The notes under the pieces are model-generated. The model had not been told where the DNA came from. It worked only from the letters and a program-made list of their open reading frames with translations, and made no database searches. A stretch of DNA of 64,000 nt from Candidatus Bathyarchaeota archaeon. GTDB taxonomy: Archaea; Thermoproteota; Bathyarchaeia; Bathyarchaeales; Bathycorpusculaceae. Position 1 is the first letter of the stretch, and every line of letters begins with the position of its first letter. Location: contig JAOZHV010000008.1 in assembly GCA_026014725.1 (NCBI GenBank), positions 1 through 64,000 on the forward strand, written 5' to 3'. The position numbers and the translations under genes were made by a program. This document shows, piece by piece, positions 29,293-38,710 of the stretch.

Positions 29293-31959
29293 TTACTGTT
29301 TTTGCCCTTTGAAATATATTTGCGGTAGTCTTCTTACCATCATCATTAGTATTAAGCCGATTATGACGATGGCGATGATGATTGCAGCTACGGCTGGTAT
29401 GAAGTATTGGTCAGCTAATGACTGTGAAATCTCCAGTGGCGCCGTTTTTGTTGGGGCTACTTCGTCTGCGTGGAATGATGTTTCAGCGGATGATGGATAG
29501 TACGATTCTGTACCTGCAAAGCTAGCGACTACTGTGTAATCGCCAGGTATGTCAGGAGTCCATGTTAAGGTGAACATGCCGCTGCCATCGCTTATTGTGG
29601 TGCCGATTTCTCGGTAGTTGCCGTTTGCATCTAGGACGCTTATGGTGACTGGAACGCCGATTACATTGTCTGGCATTGGTTGTTGCATGTAGACGTATTC
29701 CATCCAGCGGCTCATGATAGCGTCAGAGACGCATGGTACGCCGTTGGGGAAGTTGGCTGCTTGCGCTTCTTGTTTTGTGCCTGCCGCAATGTCGGTAATG
29801 GTGCCTCTTATTACTACTGGTGTGGCGGTTGTAACGCCTACTTGAGGTGCGGTAACAGTTAATTTGCTTGGTCCTTTACCGTAGGTGTATAGTTGGTTGT
29901 CATATGCATTTAACACTGTCACATAACCGTCTACGATGGTGGCTGCGTTCGTCACGTCAAATCCGGTTATTTCCCAAATTAGCTCTCCGTTGGTGATGTT
30001 TATAGCCAGTTGCTTAGCTCCACGAAACAGTGGTGGGCTGTACTCATGACCTACGTTAAGGAAGTACACTCCTCCAGCGATTGAACCACCGCTAAAGACC
30101 CACAGTGGCCATACACCGTATGGCGTGTCTGATCCAGCCTCGCCTAAGAGTTTGTTGGTGCTTGTGTACCAGACTTCTTTACCTGTGTTTGCGTCGATAG
30201 CCCATATGTCGCCTCCGAAGCCCATAATGTAGAGGATGCCGTCAGCGATTTCAGTTTGGTAGCCGCCGATGCTGTTATATGGGTTAGGTACTGGAACGTT
30301 TCCGTTGTCGCCTTTGAGTTGTATTGGGCCCCATTTCAGTTCACCTGTTCTCAAGCTGTAAGCCCTTAACTTGCCTGTGGCTGATTCAAGATAGAAGTAC
30401 ATTCCGTAGCCAGATTTGGTTATTTGGTCCCGTGTGAAAGGTGTTAGCGTTCGGTTAGCGATCCATAATTGTTCTCCCGTTACGGCATCGTATGCTGCGT
30501 CGATTTGGAAGCCGATGTTAAAGTATGATGCACCCACCGCTGTCATAAGCACAACGCCGCAGTCAACCCTGTTAATAGATAGAGATGCTGTTACTGGGTT
30601 ACCTGACAGATCAGTTCCTGCTGTGAACGGGCCAGTAGACATGTTGGTGGCTACTGGTTTAGACCACATTATGCCACGCGTAAAGTCAATGGTGCTGTTT
30701 TGGCCTGGTCTCCAACTCCAGCTGTCGGAAGTGACGCCTTTTATGTATTGGCTGTTGGGGTATAAAATCGCTTGCGTAGAGTTCCAGCAGTTCAGTGTTG
30801 GTTTGCCGAATTGGTTTGCCGTGCTTGAGTTAACATAGTAGCCAATCAAGTTTCCTCCTTCGTCTGAAACTAGGTTCATTGTGGTGCCGTTGACGATGCT
30901 TAGTATGTAGTCGCCTGTCATTGCATCAAACATGTTCCAAGTTGTTGAACCTGCCTGTGTTCTCATTCCTGCGGGAGTACCTGTGCTCCATAAGTATGCG
31001 ATGCCTCCGAATTGGTTGGGGTTCACCATATCTAGTATTTGCCCGCATCTTAGAATCGTCTGTGCGCCTGTGCTGGTCATTGGGTATTGGTCTTCTTTAG
31101 TCCAGATTGTTTCTCCAGTCCTCAAGTTTACCGCGGACCAGCCGACTGGGTTGTTTATGCTGCCAGGGTAATTAACGTAGTACATTATTCCGTTCATTAT
31201 GATTGGCGCCCATTTTGGCTCGTACTGCGAGGTTGAGTAGAAGTTGCTTGTGTCGTCTCCGCCGTATTCGCCTCCCATTAAGCCTCCGAACGCGACTGGT
31301 TTTGTCCACATGATGTGGGCTGCTAGTGGCGCGTTAGAGTATGGGTTATAGTTGCCTGTAGCGTTGTATCTTCCAGTTGCAGCGAATGAATGTGCACCGA
31401 GGCCTAGCCAGTTGCCGCCAAGTTTGTACCACGGGTAGTTCATTGCTTGTATTGGGCGTGTCCAGTATTGTGTTGGAAGAGGAGTCATTGGAAGCGGGGG
31501 AGTCGGTTCTTCTTGCACTGTTAAGTATGCTACATCGCTGGTGGAGGGCTTAAAGTAGTCGCCGATGTATGCATTGTTGGGGTTTGCTCGGTTTTCACCT
31601 TTTAATGTTTCTCCTGGATAGTTAACGACGAAGGAGTAATTGCCGAGTTTGTCAGGTGTGAAACTAGTCCATGTTCCTCCTGTGGCGTCAGATGTGAATG
31701 GGCCTAGCGTTGTTTTGATTCCATCAGGATCGGTGATGGTCACGGTAAAACCGTGCCATCTGTCGCCGTTTGTTCCAGAAGCTGTGGGGGGCGGTATTTG
31801 GACCCACATGCCGATTGTTACTGTTTGTCCTATCCCTGCAGGGTTAGGTGCAACGCTGCAATAGGCGTATGTTGGGATTTGCCATGGTGGGGTATGTGCA
31901 TTAGCAAGTGTCATTGCTCCTATTGAAACTATCAAGATTGCTGTGATTATAATTCCCAT
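29293..31959 (-). CDS. Secreted PQQ-type beta-propeller protein, membrane-anchored (paralogue 2)
   Basis: 888 aa from ATG 31959. N-terminal hydrophobic segment (GIIITAILIVSIGAMTLANA) then HTPPWQIPTYAYCSVAPNPA, Ig-like domain, LPTQYWTRPI linker, propeller blades (NLRTGETIWTKEDQYP, DAVTGEQLWIANRTL, YSLRTGELKWGPIQL, DANTGKEVWYTST), C-terminal Ig-like domains and a membrane helix (YFIPAVAAIIIAIVIIGLIL). The usual Lys-rich n-region of the signal peptide is encoded in frame just upstream (KKTQKTRTKI), yet no ATG, GTG or TTG lies there before an in-frame stop; GGGAG is spaced 8 nt from an ACG codon, so a non-standard start is possible. Lies just outside the right attachment site. Confidence 0.83.
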   Translation of the reverse strand: MGIIITAILIVSIGAMTLANAHTPPWQIPTYAYCSVAPNPAGIGQTVTIGMWVQIPPPTASGTNGDRWHGFTVTITDPDGIKTTLGPFTSDATGGTWTSFTPDKLGNYSFVVNYPGETLKGENRANPNNAYIGDYFKPSTSDVAYLTVQEEPTPPLPMTPLPTQYWTRPIQAMNYPWYKLGGNWLGLGAHSFAATGRYNATGNYNPYSNAPLAAHIMWTKPVAFGGLMGGEYGGDDTSNFYSTSQYEPKWAPIIMNGIMYYVNYPGSINNPVGWSAVNLRTGETIWTKEDQYPMTSTGAQTILRCGQILDMVNPNQFGGIAYLWSTGTPAGMRTQAGSTTWNMFDAMTGDYILSIVNGTTMNLVSDEGGNLIGYYVNSSTANQFGKPTLNCWNSTQAILYPNSQYIKGVTSDSWSWRPGQNSTIDFTRGIMWSKPVATNMSTGPFTAGTDLSGNPVTASLSINRVDCGVVLMTAVGASYFNIGFQIDAAYDAVTGEQLWIANRTLTPFTRDQITKSGYGMYFYLESATGKLRAYSLRTGELKWGPIQLKGDNGNVPVPNPYNSIGGYQTEIADGILYIMGFGGDIWAIDANTGKEVWYTSTNKLLGEAGSDTPYGVWPLWVFSGGSIAGGVYFLNVGHEYSPPLFRGAKQLAINITNGELIWEITGFDVTNAATIVDGYVTVLNAYDNQLYTYGKGPSKLTVTAPQVGVTTATPVVIRGTITDIAAGTKQEAQAANFPNGVPCVSDAIMSRWMEYVYMQQPMPDNVIGVPVTISVLDANGNYREIGTTISDGSGMFTLTWTPDIPGDYTVVASFAGTESYYPSSAETSFHADEVAPTKTAPLEISQSLADQYFIPAVAAIIIAIVIIGLILMMMVRRLPQIYFKGQKQ

Positions 31960-32004
31960 TATTTTAGTTCTTGTTTTTTGCGTTTTCTTATCTCCCTAAA
32001 TTTT

Positions 32005-32036
32005 TTGTGAAAGTGAAAACTTTTCTACCTTCACAA
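32005..32036. promoter_or_regulatory. Inverted repeat in the leader of PQQ gene 2
   Basis: TTGTGAA (32005-32011) and TTCACAA (32030-32036) are perfect arms 18 bp apart, about 45-75 bp upstream of the coding region. Possible operator or leader hairpin. Confidence 0.35.
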
Positions 32037-32232
32037 TAGAGGTTCCATCTCATTGTATCAGTTTAAAAAACTTGTGCACATCAGGTGTTTTCAAAGTTGA
32101 GTAGTTTGTTTTGCAATTTTTTGTCTAACTATAAATTTAACTGTGGGATTCAAAGAATAGAAGAAGGCGACCCGAGGAAACTCCAACAGGAGTCATTAGT
32201 AATTATTAGCCTCTATTTGGTTGAAAAAGTGG

Positions 32233-34200
32233 TTATCTGGGGAAGGTTATTTTGAATTGGGTGCCTTTGCCCTCTTTGCTTTCAAAGTTTATGGTTCCAC
32301 CTTGCGCTTCGATAAGGCGTTTAACCACGGCTAATCCGAAGCCTTGTCCTCTCGCTTTTGTAGTCATAAGTGGTTGGAACAATTTTGGTTTAATATCGTC
32401 TGGAATACCAACTCCCGTATCCGAAACAGTAATGCATACGCTATCGTCTTGCTGGAAGGCTTTTATTGTTAGTTTGCCGCCGTTTGGCATGGCTTGAATA
32501 GCGTTTGTTGCAAGGTTTATCAAAATTCTCTGCAAGAAAGTTAAGTCCAGCTTCAGCTTTGGCAGTTGCCTATCGCATTCTGCAAACGCTTGCACATTGC
32601 TGGGAACAGGGACCGTTGAGAGCAACTGAGGAATAGCCGTGCAGAGGTCGACTTCCACTAGTTCAGGTTTTAATGGTCTAGCATAGTCTTGCAGGTCAGA
32701 GAGAATCTTATTCATATAATCCACTTGCTGCTGGATTGCATTCAAACTTTCCTGCACGTTTCTTTTGCATTGGCTATCAGGTGAATTTTCAATTTCCTGC
32801 GTCATTAAGAACAATTCGCCTGCAATAGCTTGTAAGGGATTACGGATGTCGTGACCAATCATGCCTGCCGTTTGACCTATAGCTGATAAACGTTTAGTTC
32901 GTTCTTCCACGGTTTTGTCCTCGACAATAATGATGATTCCGACTGTGGAAGGATATGTTGAAATTTCAAAAACCGCTTCATTACCTGTTTCTCGGCTTAC
33001 AGTATTCATCATAAACCGTGCAGGCTTTCTATCACGCAAGGACCCATAACAATTGGTTATATCAATGGAACCCATTTCGGGGAAAATGTCATAAATCTTT
33101 TTACCTAACGCCTCTTCAGCAGATATTTTGGTTATACGTTCTGCTGCTTTGTTCCAGTGAATAACGTTTAGCTCCCAGTCAGTGGCAATGAACGCCTCTC
33201 CAAAACTCTCGTATAGTTCTCTGTAGCTTTGCTCACTCTCAAAGATTTTCTTTGTACGCTCCTCTACAAGCCTCTCCAAGTTCTTTGCATATTCCTCTAG
33301 CTTCTGTTCATTCTGTTTGCGCTCTGTTATGTCCTGCTCAATCCCAGCTATCCTCACGGGCTTGTTATGCTCATCAACTTCTCTAACCATACGCTCCGAA
33401 TGAATCATGCGAACAGAGCCATCTTGACGAATAATGCGATAATCAAAACTTACCGTTGACCCCAACCCCTCAGCGAAAAGAACCCGCTCCATAATCTTGT
33501 TCATCGGTTCACGGTCATCAGGATGAATTTGTGCAACATAATCAGTTACTTTTGGACCATATTTTTGGACTGGAAGACCAAAAATTCGGAATAGTTCTTC
33601 AGACCAAACTGCCCTATCTTCTTTGACGTAGTATTCCCAGCTTCCTAAATGAGCGATTCGCTGCGCCATATTCAAGCGTTCTTCACTTTCTTTTAGTGCT
33701 TGTTCTGTTTTAGTGCGCTCGGTTATGTCATCAAAAACTGCTATGGCGGCATTCACTTTGCCGTCTTTATCATAGAGTGGCTTTACGCTTACATTAACGA
33801 TGGAACGCTGCCCGTCTGGGCGTTCAATAATTATTGGTGCATCACGCAGTGTCTCTTCATTATACAATGCCCTGTAAGTGTAGAGTTCTTTCGTTGGGCA
33901 AACCTTACCATCTAATGTTAAAAGCCTTAAAGACGTGGCGTGCTTTTTTAATTTGATGCCACGAGGGTCTGTACCGTGAAGCTCAAGGGCTCTCTTGTTC
34001 GCGTAGGTTACCATGCCATCGGGTTTTTCAATAACAACCACGGCTGAGGGGATATTGTCTAAAATATCTTTGAGACGTTCATTATAGAGAGATACATCAC
34101 ACGAAGAGATAGAACTCGCACTTTTATTTTCACCGACATTAACAGAAGCTTTTTTTGCTTTCGAGGCTACGTTGGTGGAGTTTTCTGATAACTCGACCAT
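32233..34200 (-). CDS. Soluble PAS-domain sensor histidine kinase
   Basis: 655 aa, no membrane helix. Three PAS domains: about 45-165 (RLKDILDNIPSAVVVIEKPD), about 175-295 (AQRIAHLGSWEYYVKEDRAV, PAS_3 type with ITERK linker) and about 320-420 (YESFGEAFIATDWELNVIHW). The HisKA box has the phospho-acceptor His in AGMIGHDIRNPLQAIAGEL. The ATPase domain has N box NLATNAIQAMPNGG, G1 DTGVGIPDD and G2 GQGFGLAVVKRLIE. It senses a cytoplasmic signal and autophosphorylates; no response regulator is adjacent, which is common in archaea. Its long upstream acidic/Ser-rich N-terminus is unassigned. Confidence 0.93.
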   Translation of the reverse strand: MVELSENSTNVASKAKKASVNVGENKSASSISSCDVSLYNERLKDILDNIPSAVVVIEKPDGMVTYANKRALELHGTDPRGIKLKKHATSLRLLTLDGKVCPTKELYTYRALYNEETLRDAPIIIERPDGQRSIVNVSVKPLYDKDGKVNAAIAVFDDITERTKTEQALKESEERLNMAQRIAHLGSWEYYVKEDRAVWSEELFRIFGLPVQKYGPKVTDYVAQIHPDDREPMNKIMERVLFAEGLGSTVSFDYRIIRQDGSVRMIHSERMVREVDEHNKPVRIAGIEQDITERKQNEQKLEEYAKNLERLVEERTKKIFESEQSYRELYESFGEAFIATDWELNVIHWNKAAERITKISAEEALGKKIYDIFPEMGSIDITNCYGSLRDRKPARFMMNTVSRETGNEAVFEISTYPSTVGIIIIVEDKTVEERTKRLSAIGQTAGMIGHDIRNPLQAIAGELFLMTQEIENSPDSQCKRNVQESLNAIQQQVDYMNKILSDLQDYARPLKPELVEVDLCTAIPQLLSTVPVPSNVQAFAECDRQLPKLKLDLTFLQRILINLATNAIQAMPNGGKLTIKAFQQDDSVCITVSDTGVGIPDDIKPKLFQPLMTTKARGQGFGLAVVKRLIEAQGGTINFESKEGKGTQFKITFPR

Positions 34201-34351
34201 AAAATCCTCCCGATAAAACCGATACTCCTCTAAAATAGTAATAGCAACCAGAAAAAGTTAAGGGTTTTGTAGTCTCAGATTCTCTCAGATAGACACGTAT
34301 AACGTAACATGCAACAATGATAATGCCTTTGAAAGAGTCATTCGTCTTGCA

Positions 34352-35956
34352 TTAGCTTTTCTTTAAGACCCTTTCAAGGGCAGCAGTTACGTTTTGTTTG
34401 CCCATAGCAAGTACATATGGCCCTAAACGTGGACCTTGCGGTGCGCCCATCAAAATTTGGTATAGCAACTTGAAGAAGGCGGCGGGTTTTATACCGTTGT
34501 CTTTGGCGGAGGAAAAGATGGCGTTTTGGATTTTGTCTGCGTTATCTTCCCCCTGTAGTTTTTCAATAAGCTGGCTAACTGCTTTCTTCTCCACGTCAGT
34601 GAGGGTTACTTCGGTTTCCTTGATTTCCTCAAAATCCCTAATCCAATTTGACGCGTACTCTATGCGTTGCATCAAACCAGCATCTAAGGCTTGGTTCTTT
34701 TGGAGGTAACCATAACTCTGCAATTTCTCAGCCACATAGTCGTTTAGGCACTCTTTAGGAGCCATCTTGACCAGAAAAGCCATCAGGTTGTAGGGTACGT
34801 GAACGCTGGGTTTTGCAGGCGGCTTAGTAACATAGCAGTATTCAAGCAAGCCTTTGAGTTTGGTTTTTTCTTTTTCGCCAACTTGCTTTTTGCCAAAGTA
34901 AACATCCTCTAAATAGTCAAGCTCATTCATGTACGCTGGAATGTCTGAAACGTCTAAGGTGCGGGTTCCGACAAACCGTTTAAGCATCAGCAAAAGCAAC
35001 GATTGAGGCGAACCGTACTGGAACCACACTTGCGGGGTGAACACGTTGCCAGCGGACTTGGAGATTTTTTTCCCGCCCTTGTCAAGAAACATTTCGTACT
35101 TTGCGTGTGATGGGGGTTCAAAGCAGAGCACTTCGCGGCAGACGCGGTCGTTTATTTTTACTGAGTCAGCGATGTCTTTGCCGTAAGCCTCAAACCGAAT
35201 ATCCAAAGCCTTCCATCGCGCGGCGAATTCGCCTTTCCAAGTGAGTTTGCCTTCGCCTTTTGTTATGTCTGCTTCGCCTTCGTAGCCACAACCCTCGATT
35301 TTCCTGCCGCGGATTTCTAAGCCCTCACATTTGTAGTGAACTTTGTCGGTTTTTGGGTCAAACGAGTAAGCCCGTGTGGTGTAGATGCGACCGCAATTGT
35401 GGCATACAGCAAAGAAGGGTAAAACTTCTGTGTAAGTGTCTTGCCCCACCTCTTGTTTAACGATTTCGCCTACTTGTTTGGCGTTCGTCAGGATGGTGCG
35501 GATTTCGTTTAGGAGTAAACCTTTCTCGTAAACTTCCTTAGCTGAGAAGTACTTGTATTGGATGCCACACTTATCCAGAGATTCCAGCAGCAGAGAACTC
35601 ATGTGTTTGCCGTAACTTTCGTGGCATCCAAAGGGGTCAGGAATACTTGAAACTGGATAACCCAGATACTTCTCTAACTCTGCTTTTGATAAGCCAGCGG
35701 GAACCTTACGTAAGCCATCTTTATCGTCGCAGTAAGCAACCAACTCGGAATTAACACCTAATCCTTTTAGCGCAAGCGTAACCGCATAGGAACGCGCGGC
35801 ATCGCCCAAGCTTCCGATATGAGGAAAACCTGAAGCGCCAAGACCCATCTCTGTTCGCACTAAACTTAAACTGCGACCAAGCTCTTTCTCTCTATCTATG
35901 ACTTTCTTAGCCATCATGTCATACCATGTGCCGCGACCGATAGTTTCTTCACTCAT
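34352..35956 (-). CDS. lysS: Class I lysyl-tRNA synthetase
   Basis: 534 aa, typical length of archaeal class I LysRS. HIGH-like motif in GASGFPHIGSLGDAAR, KMSKS-like motif in KKISKSAGNVFTP, the zinc-binding insertion with CHNCGRIYTTRAY and CEGLEIRGRKIEGCG, and the anticodon-binding helical C-terminus ending in LYQILMGAPQGPRLGPYVLA. It charges tRNA-Lys in the cytoplasm. Class I LysRS is mostly archaeal. Monocistronic; a short spacer separates it from the membrane-stress operon upstream on the same strand. Confidence 0.96.
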   Translation of the reverse strand: MSEETIGRGTWYDMMAKKVIDREKELGRSLSLVRTEMGLGASGFPHIGSLGDAARSYAVTLALKGLGVNSELVAYCDDKDGLRKVPAGLSKAELEKYLGYPVSSIPDPFGCHESYGKHMSSLLLESLDKCGIQYKYFSAKEVYEKGLLLNEIRTILTNAKQVGEIVKQEVGQDTYTEVLPFFAVCHNCGRIYTTRAYSFDPKTDKVHYKCEGLEIRGRKIEGCGYEGEADITKGEGKLTWKGEFAARWKALDIRFEAYGKDIADSVKINDRVCREVLCFEPPSHAKYEMFLDKGGKKISKSAGNVFTPQVWFQYGSPQSLLLLMLKRFVGTRTLDVSDIPAYMNELDYLEDVYFGKKQVGEKEKTKLKGLLEYCYVTKPPAKPSVHVPYNLMAFLVKMAPKECLNDYVAEKLQSYGYLQKNQALDAGLMQRIEYASNWIRDFEEIKETEVTLTDVEKKAVSQLIEKLQGEDNADKIQNAIFSSAKDNGIKPAAFFKLLYQILMGAPQGPRLGPYVLAMGKQNVTAALERVLKKS

Positions 35957-36025
35957 ACCCGTTGCCTTCTGACAAGAGACTGTGCAATGACATAAAAAAA
36001 TGTTTAGAGCAAAATGCTCACAAGG

Positions 36026-36364
36026 TCACTTTCTTTTTAACGCTGCCACGATTGCAAGAGCACCAAAGACAAACAGTATCAGCACAACAGAGTACAACCA
36101 GTTAAACGTAAACAGGTACCAAGCCCCACCGACAGCTATCAACAGCAAACCCCAACTCATGGCGCCAAACCAGCCTTGCTCATACTTCTGTGGACTTGAA
36201 GCACGCATAGCTGCCAGTGCCAGCATCCAGATGCCGAAGACCAAAAGAAAAACTGGAACAATCAAAGTCCAGTTGATGACGTTAACCGCGTAGAGTAGGA
36301 TGGCTACAACAAGAGAGACAAAGAAGGCTCCTATGGTTAGGAGGTTTCTTCTTTCTTCCGCCAT
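36026..36364 (-). CDS. Four-helix membrane protein of the SPFH operon
   Basis: 112 aa with about four membrane helices (LLTIGAFFVSLVVAILLYAV, WTLIVPVFLLVFGIWMLALA, GAMSWGLLLIAVGGAWYLFT, LYSVVLILFVFGALAIVAAL) and a basic tail (LKRK). Last gene of the operon, 12 bp after the SPFH gene. No family was recognised; it may anchor the SPFH complex in the membrane. Confidence 0.7.
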   Translation of the reverse strand: MAEERRNLLTIGAFFVSLVVAILLYAVNVINWTLIVPVFLLVFGIWMLALAAMRASSPQKYEQGWFGAMSWGLLLIAVGGAWYLFTFNWLYSVVLILFVFGALAIVAALKRK

Positions 36365-36376
36365 AGCTTACCTCAC

Positions 36377-37357
36377 CTAAGTAGAGATGGGGTTGCCGCA
36401 TTCTGGACAGAATTTAGAGTGCGCTGGAATGGATTTTCCGCATTTGGGGCATTTGATTGCTTCTGTTGATGGAGGTGTAAGGTTGGTTCCGCATTCGGGG
36501 CAGAACTTGCTTGTCGCAGGCACCTTCGAACTGCATTTGGGACAAATCACTAGTGCTGCTGCAGGGGCTGTTTGGGTTCCCGTCGGCGTCATGATTTGTG
36601 GGATGAGCACCATGCCTGTTCCTAGGGCTGCACCGCCACCGCCTGATTTTCCAAGTGATTCAGCGGCGCTTTTGACGGTTTCCATGCGTAGCACTTCTTC
36701 AGGTGCAGTTTTTCCTGTTCTGAGCCAGAAGAGGCGTTCGCGGTATTCGGGTGTTGTGTCTACGCCTTCGAAGCGCAGGTCGGTTAGTTCGATGCCGACT
36801 CGTTTGAAGTAGTCAATCAGCGTGTTCTTGACGATAACTGAAGTCTCGTCTAGGCGCGTGAAGACCGTGATTAAGTCATAGTGACTTAACTCATCAATTA
36901 TTTTCTCATTCAAGAAGCCCCTGAGAAAAGTGTTGACTTGGTCAGTTGTGTACGCGCTCTGTCCACCGACGACCTCGTTGACAAATAATGAAGCGTCGCC
37001 GACTTTGAACCAGAATTGCCCATACACCTGAAGCGGCGCAAGCTCTGTGGTTTGTGCTCTTGTGCCCCATTTGCCAGCGAACACTTTTGTGCTGATGAAC
37101 AGGACGGTTGCTTTGAAAGGTTTATTGCCGCCAAAGCCAGCTAACCGCGTCAGCAAGCTGGTGAGGATTGGCAGATTCAAAGTTGTAAGCGTGTGTCGTC
37201 CTGGGCCGAACACGTCGTAGGCTTTTCCATCTCTAAAGAAGACTGCCATCTCGTACTCTTTCACGATCAGTTGCGCACCCCATGTGATTTCTTCGTTTGG
37301 GTAACGCCAGACGATGGCTTCTGAGCCAACGTTTGTCCATTCTATTACTTGCGGCAT
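36377..37357 (-). CDS. SPFH/Band 7 protein with two C-terminal zinc ribbons (YdjI-like)
   Basis: 326 aa. Residues about 1-215 are an SPFH domain of the 'virion core protein'/YdjI type (IEWTNVGSEAIVWRYPNEEI, AVFFRDGKAYDVFGPGRHTL, PLQVYGQFWFKVGDASLFVN, LTDLRFEGVDTTPEYRERLF). A Gly-rich linker follows. Two zinc ribbons close the protein: CPKCSSKVPATSKFCPECG and CPKCGKSIPAHSKFCPECG. In Bacillus subtilis YdjI acts with YdjG and PspA in membrane stress. Here it is encoded with a coiled-coil protein and a zinc-ribbon protein, a similar set. Start ATG 37357 overlaps the coiled-coil gene stop by 1 bp. Confidence 0.85.
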   Translation of the reverse strand: MPQVIEWTNVGSEAIVWRYPNEEITWGAQLIVKEYEMAVFFRDGKAYDVFGPGRHTLTTLNLPILTSLLTRLAGFGGNKPFKATVLFISTKVFAGKWGTRAQTTELAPLQVYGQFWFKVGDASLFVNEVVGGQSAYTTDQVNTFLRGFLNEKIIDELSHYDLITVFTRLDETSVIVKNTLIDYFKRVGIELTDLRFEGVDTTPEYRERLFWLRTGKTAPEEVLRMETVKSAAESLGKSGGGGAALGTGMVLIPQIMTPTGTQTAPAAALVICPKCSSKVPATSKFCPECGTNLTPPSTEAIKCPKCGKSIPAHSKFCPECGNPIST

Positions 37358-37896
37358 TACTGTATCACTCCTGTTATTACTTCTTGTCTTTTATCAAACG
37401 TGTCCTCAAGCAACTCCAGTTTATCAGTCATTGCTTGGATTTTGTCTTTTACGTTTGAGTAGTCGCCGCTCATCAGTTGAGCTTTAACAGAATCGATTTC
37501 AGAGGTCAAAGCGTTGACGCTTTCGAGAAGTTGGTTATCGAAAGCTATCATTCTGTCGAGGTTTTCCTCTTTTATTTTCACTATATCAAAGAAACCTGAG
37601 TAACCATAAGACGCATGGTTAACCTTCTCGGCTACGCGGTCCATCTTTGCAGTTAATCTGTCAATGTCTGGTAGGGCATCTAAGTAACGTTTGTCTGCTA
37701 TTCTTTGAGAAATACTTCTAACATTATCTTGACCTTTCGAAAGCTTGCCGTACAAGTGGTTCCTGATTAGTTTGTCTGATTCTCGGCGAAGTTCCTTTTC
37801 TTTATATCCGTGGAATCCCGGAAGCGCAGCTGCAATGCGCTCTGAAAGCCTCATTTGGCTTTTCGCTTGTCCATACACATCTTTATTTTCGCTCAT
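37357..37896 (-). CDS. Coiled-coil protein of the SPFH operon (possible PspA functional counterpart)
   Basis: 179 aa, almost fully helical: ALPGFHGYKEKELRRESDKL at the N-terminus, a coiled coil (DALPDIDRLTAKMDRVAEKV), IKEENLDRMIAFDNQLLESV, then a C-terminal coiled coil (DKIQAMTDKLELLEDTFDKR). No membrane segment. Translationally coupled to the SPFH gene. Position and form suggest a peripheral membrane scaffold, perhaps playing the part PspA plays beside YdjGHI; sequence homology to PspA is not evident. Confidence 0.7.
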   Translation of the reverse strand: MSENKDVYGQAKSQMRLSERIAAALPGFHGYKEKELRRESDKLIRNHLYGKLSKGQDNVRSISQRIADKRYLDALPDIDRLTAKMDRVAEKVNHASYGYSGFFDIVKIKEENLDRMIAFDNQLLESVNALTSEIDSVKAQLMSGDYSNVKDKIQAMTDKLELLEDTFDKRQEVITGVIQ

Positions 37897-37964
37897 TTCT
37901 CAATTCCTCCATTTTTCAATCTCGTTATAAAAAAATGCTTGCTTTTAAAGTTTCTTAAAGCCGA

Positions 37965-38708
37965 TTAGAACTTGGAAGAGGGTATGTCTCCCTTGAGTAC
38001 CATGCCTTTTGCACCATCAATTATCATCTGGTACATATTACCTTTGTATTCGTATTTTATAAACCAGACTGGCGCGTGCAAGTAAACCATCTGCTTGAGG
38101 TTTAAGTCTGTGTTTATTTCGATAATTCGGTCTACGTCCTGTTGTAGCAAGAAACGGTGGAGTTCTTCGATTTGTTGTTTGGCAATTTCAAAGGCTTCAT
38201 CACGATCAATTTCGCTATTCAATAGTTGAGCGTAGCCTTCGATTTTTCTAAAGTCGTAGGGTACCTTGCCAGCTAAAGGCACATTATACTCTTTTGTTGG
38301 AAAACCAGCTGCCTCTCGCGCTAAAACCAGCCAGTTATGCTCTTTTTTGATTTCCCCTTCCTTAACAATCGGGGGGGCAATCCGCTCAAAAATTCCCTTG
38401 TACTTGGTTGTGAGAGCAACAGAAACTACCCAGAAGGGCAAGTAAACAAGACTTTTCTCGGTTATTTTCGATTTCTTGGCTAAGTCGCTTGGTTTCATGA
38501 AGCCTGAGCGCATCCAATTTTGGATAAAGTCTTCGATTTGCTTTTGGTCATAATTATTTAGTAACAGAGAGTGTTCAAAGTTGAATGCTTGCCCAGTTTC
38601 GATGACGGTTGTGAAGCCACAGTACTTGCAGGTAGCAACTAATTCGCCTGGCTTAAACTCGACTGGTGCACCACAATGTGAGCAACGTATGTTTTGAGCG
38701 ATAGCCAT
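37965..38708 (-). CDS. Zinc-ribbon protein of the SPFH operon (YdjG-like)
   Basis: 247 aa. N-terminal zinc ribbon (IRCSHCGAPVEFKPGELVATCKYCG, two CxxC pairs), followed by a conserved domain with YDQKQIEDFIQNWMRSGFMK, SLVYLPFWVVSVALTTKYKG and repeated strands, ending in YLHAPVWFIKYEYKGNMYQM and a substrate-like IDGAKGMVLKGD. This layout (TFIIB-like ribbon plus 'lipid-binding-like' beta domain) resembles YdjG-type proteins and archaeal relatives. 2 bp from the FAD oxidoreductase gene upstream. Confidence 0.7.
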   Translation of the reverse strand: MAIAQNIRCSHCGAPVEFKPGELVATCKYCGFTTVIETGQAFNFEHSLLLNNYDQKQIEDFIQNWMRSGFMKPSDLAKKSKITEKSLVYLPFWVVSVALTTKYKGIFERIAPPIVKEGEIKKEHNWLVLAREAAGFPTKEYNVPLAGKVPYDFRKIEGYAQLLNSEIDRDEAFEIAKQQIEELHRFLLQQDVDRIIEINTDLNLKQMVYLHAPVWFIKYEYKGNMYQMIIDGAKGMVLKGDIPSSKF

Positions 38709-38710
38709 TT

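Noticed and set aside
37357-37896. PspA/ESCRT-III homologue
   Set aside because: Only general coiled-coil similarity; no family-specific motif visible, so left as a functional hypothesis.
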